Origin: Candidatus Brevefilum sp.
GTDB lineage: Bacteria; Chloroflexota; Anaerolineae; Anaerolineales; Anaerolineaceae
Length of the DNA stretch: 6,151 nucleotides
Assembly (NCBI GenBank): GCA_007135845.1
Contig: SLIC01000002.1
Coordinates: 1-6,151 of the forward strand
Direction: 5' to 3'
Numbering within the stretch: the stretch's first letter is position 1; each line of letters starts with the position of its first letter. Under the pieces are notes generated by a model that worked only from the letters and a program-made list of their open reading frames with translations, was not told the origin of the DNA and made no database searches. A program made the position numbers and the translations under genes. This document shows, piece by piece, positions 5,464 to 6,151 of the stretch.

Positions 5464-5499
5464 ATCCGTTATTCTCCATAAGAGAAGCGGATGTTTTTT
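5464..5499. terminator. Probably bidirectional terminator between the convergent aminotransferase and msrAB genes
   Basis: ATCCG (5464-5468) pairs with CGGAT (5488-5492), and TTCTC (5472-5476) pairs with GAGAA (5482-5486) around a CATAA loop, with a 3-versus-1 internal loop between the stems. On the plus strand TTTTTT (5494-5499) follows. On the minus strand the stem is followed by a T-run from 5464 to 5460. It lies 107 bases after the aminotransferase stop and 94 bases beyond the msrAB stop, which fits termination of both. I see nothing else in the 5357-5593 gap. Confidence 0.65.
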
Positions 5500-5593
5500 A
5501 CAGGGGAAAAGTTTTCGACCAAATATCGCTGTCGATAACGCTAATAAACCATCAACTCAATTGACAGAAACAGGTCAGGTACACCGGTCCCGT

Positions 5594-6151
5594 TTACGGC
5601 TGCACAGACGAGAGGAGGTAGCCGTAGCCTTCCGCTTCCATTTCCTGCAGTGGAATAAAGCGTAAGGCAGCACTGTTGATGCAGTAACGGGTACCATTGG
5701 GCGATGTGGATTCACGATAAAAGACATGCCCAAGATGTGAGTTGCCTGCTCGGCTGCGCACTTCAATGCCATTTATACCAACCCATCGATCCGCAGTCAG
5801 CCTGACCGTGTTCTCATCGATAGGCTGAGTAAAGCTTGGCCGACCGGTACCGCTGTCAAATTTATCCTCTGAAGAAAACAAGGGTTCACCAGTGACCACA
5901 TCAACGTAGATGCCTTTTTCATGATTATCCCAATAAGGGTTGTCAAACGCCCTTTCCGTGTCGTCATCCTGTGTCACTCGGTATTGCAAATCGGTCAACC
6001 TTTCACGGATCTGAGCTTCCGAAGGTTTTGGGTACAAGCCCGGATCGACGATCATTTCACTGACAGTTTTCATCTCAGCTCTGGAAATATGACAGTAACC
6101 AAACGGGTTTTTGTCCAGGTAATCCTGGTGATATTCTTCTGCAGTATAAAA
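5594..6151 (-). CDS. msrAB: Bifunctional peptide methionine sulfoxide reductase MsrA-MsrB, C-terminal part (5' end beyond the window)
   Basis: MsrA reduces the S form and MsrB the R form of methionine sulfoxide. The reading frame stays open to the right edge. Its first 26 visible residues include TAEEYHQDYLDKNPFGYCHI, the typical C-terminal end of MsrA with its recycling Cys. It then runs into a full MsrB domain, so this is an MsrA-MsrB fusion and not a free MsrB starting at the internal ATG at 6073. Numbered from that Met, MsrB shows GIYVDVVTGEPLFSSEDKF, NSHLGHVF (His113, His116) and the catalytic Cys131 in RYCINSAALRF. The zinc-binding CxxC pairs are absent, as in many fused forms. The usual resolving Cys in SGCGWPSF is Thr76 and the following Trp is Arg78 (SGTGRPSF). 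A repair role fits the nearby catalase operon. The promoter is outside the window. Confidence 0.92.
   Translation of the reverse strand, partial: FYTAEEYHQDYLDKNPFGYCHISRAEMKTVSEMIVDPGLYPKPSEAQIRERLTDLQYRVTQDDDTERAFDNPYWDNHEKGIYVDVVTGEPLFSSEDKFDSGTGRPSFTQPIDENTVRLTADRWVGINGIEVRSRAGNSHLGHVFYRESTSPNGTRYCINSAALRFIPLQEMEAEGYGYLLSSVQP

Noticed and set aside
5226..5564. 112-residue plus-strand frame overlapping the end of the aminotransferase
   Set aside because: It starts inside the real gene in another frame, has no ribosome binding site, and runs through the terminator hairpin.
5594..6073. Free-standing MsrB starting at the ATG at 6073
   Set aside because: The same frame continues upstream to the window edge with a clear MsrA C-terminus, so the ATG is internal to a fusion.
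1..6151. CRISPR array, insertion sequence, tRNA or rRNA
   Set aside because: No regularly spaced repeats, transposase-like coding sequence, tRNA cloverleaf with CCA/T-loop signature, or rRNA signature was seen on either strand.

Overview
The window is bacterial and of intermediate base composition. It has Shine-Dalgarno sites of the GGAG/AGGAGG type, sigma70-like promoters and two factor-independent terminators. It holds seven protein genes; the last (msrAB) runs off the right edge. There are no rRNA, tRNA, CRISPR or insertion-sequence signs. The mix of genes (PerR-type regulator with katA, a stand-alone EF-Tu domain 2-like protein, an AHBA-synthase-like aminotransferase, fused MsrA-MsrB) would fit an environmental bacterium such as a member of the Chloroflexota or Firmicutes, but the sequence alone does not settle this.

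Left part (1-1032): two small minus-strand genes. The first encodes a pentapeptide-repeat protein and the second a two-helix membrane protein of unknown function. Between them lie a possible promoter and a site closely resembling the PerR operator, just upstream of the ribosome binding site of the pentapeptide gene. From 778 to about 1032 there is no gene, only an 8-bp inverted repeat.

Centre (1033-3050): a compact oxidative-stress operon, a Fur/PerR-family regulator followed after 9 bases by a full-length clade 3 heme catalase and closed by a strong terminator. The leader has a near-consensus promoter, a 13/14 match to the Bacillus PerR box, and a second dyad 22 bp upstream of it. The regulator resembles PerR in its metal ligands but has Asn where PerR has the peroxide-sensing Asp104.

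3051-3628 has no convincing gene. It contains several inverted repeats, among them a 16-bp interrupted helix closing a region of about 180 bases that could fold into a branched RNA. Then come the EF-Tu domain 2-like gene (3629-3892) and a DegT/AHBA-synthase-like PLP aminotransferase (4118-5356). A probably bidirectional terminator separates the aminotransferase from the convergent msrAB gene (5594 to beyond 6151).

The theme that links the window is peroxide defence. Catalase removes H2O2, methionine sulfoxide reductase repairs oxidised protein, and the regulator may control its own operon and also the pentapeptide-repeat gene through the second box. The aminotransferase, the EF-like gene and the membrane protein have no visible functional tie to that theme.
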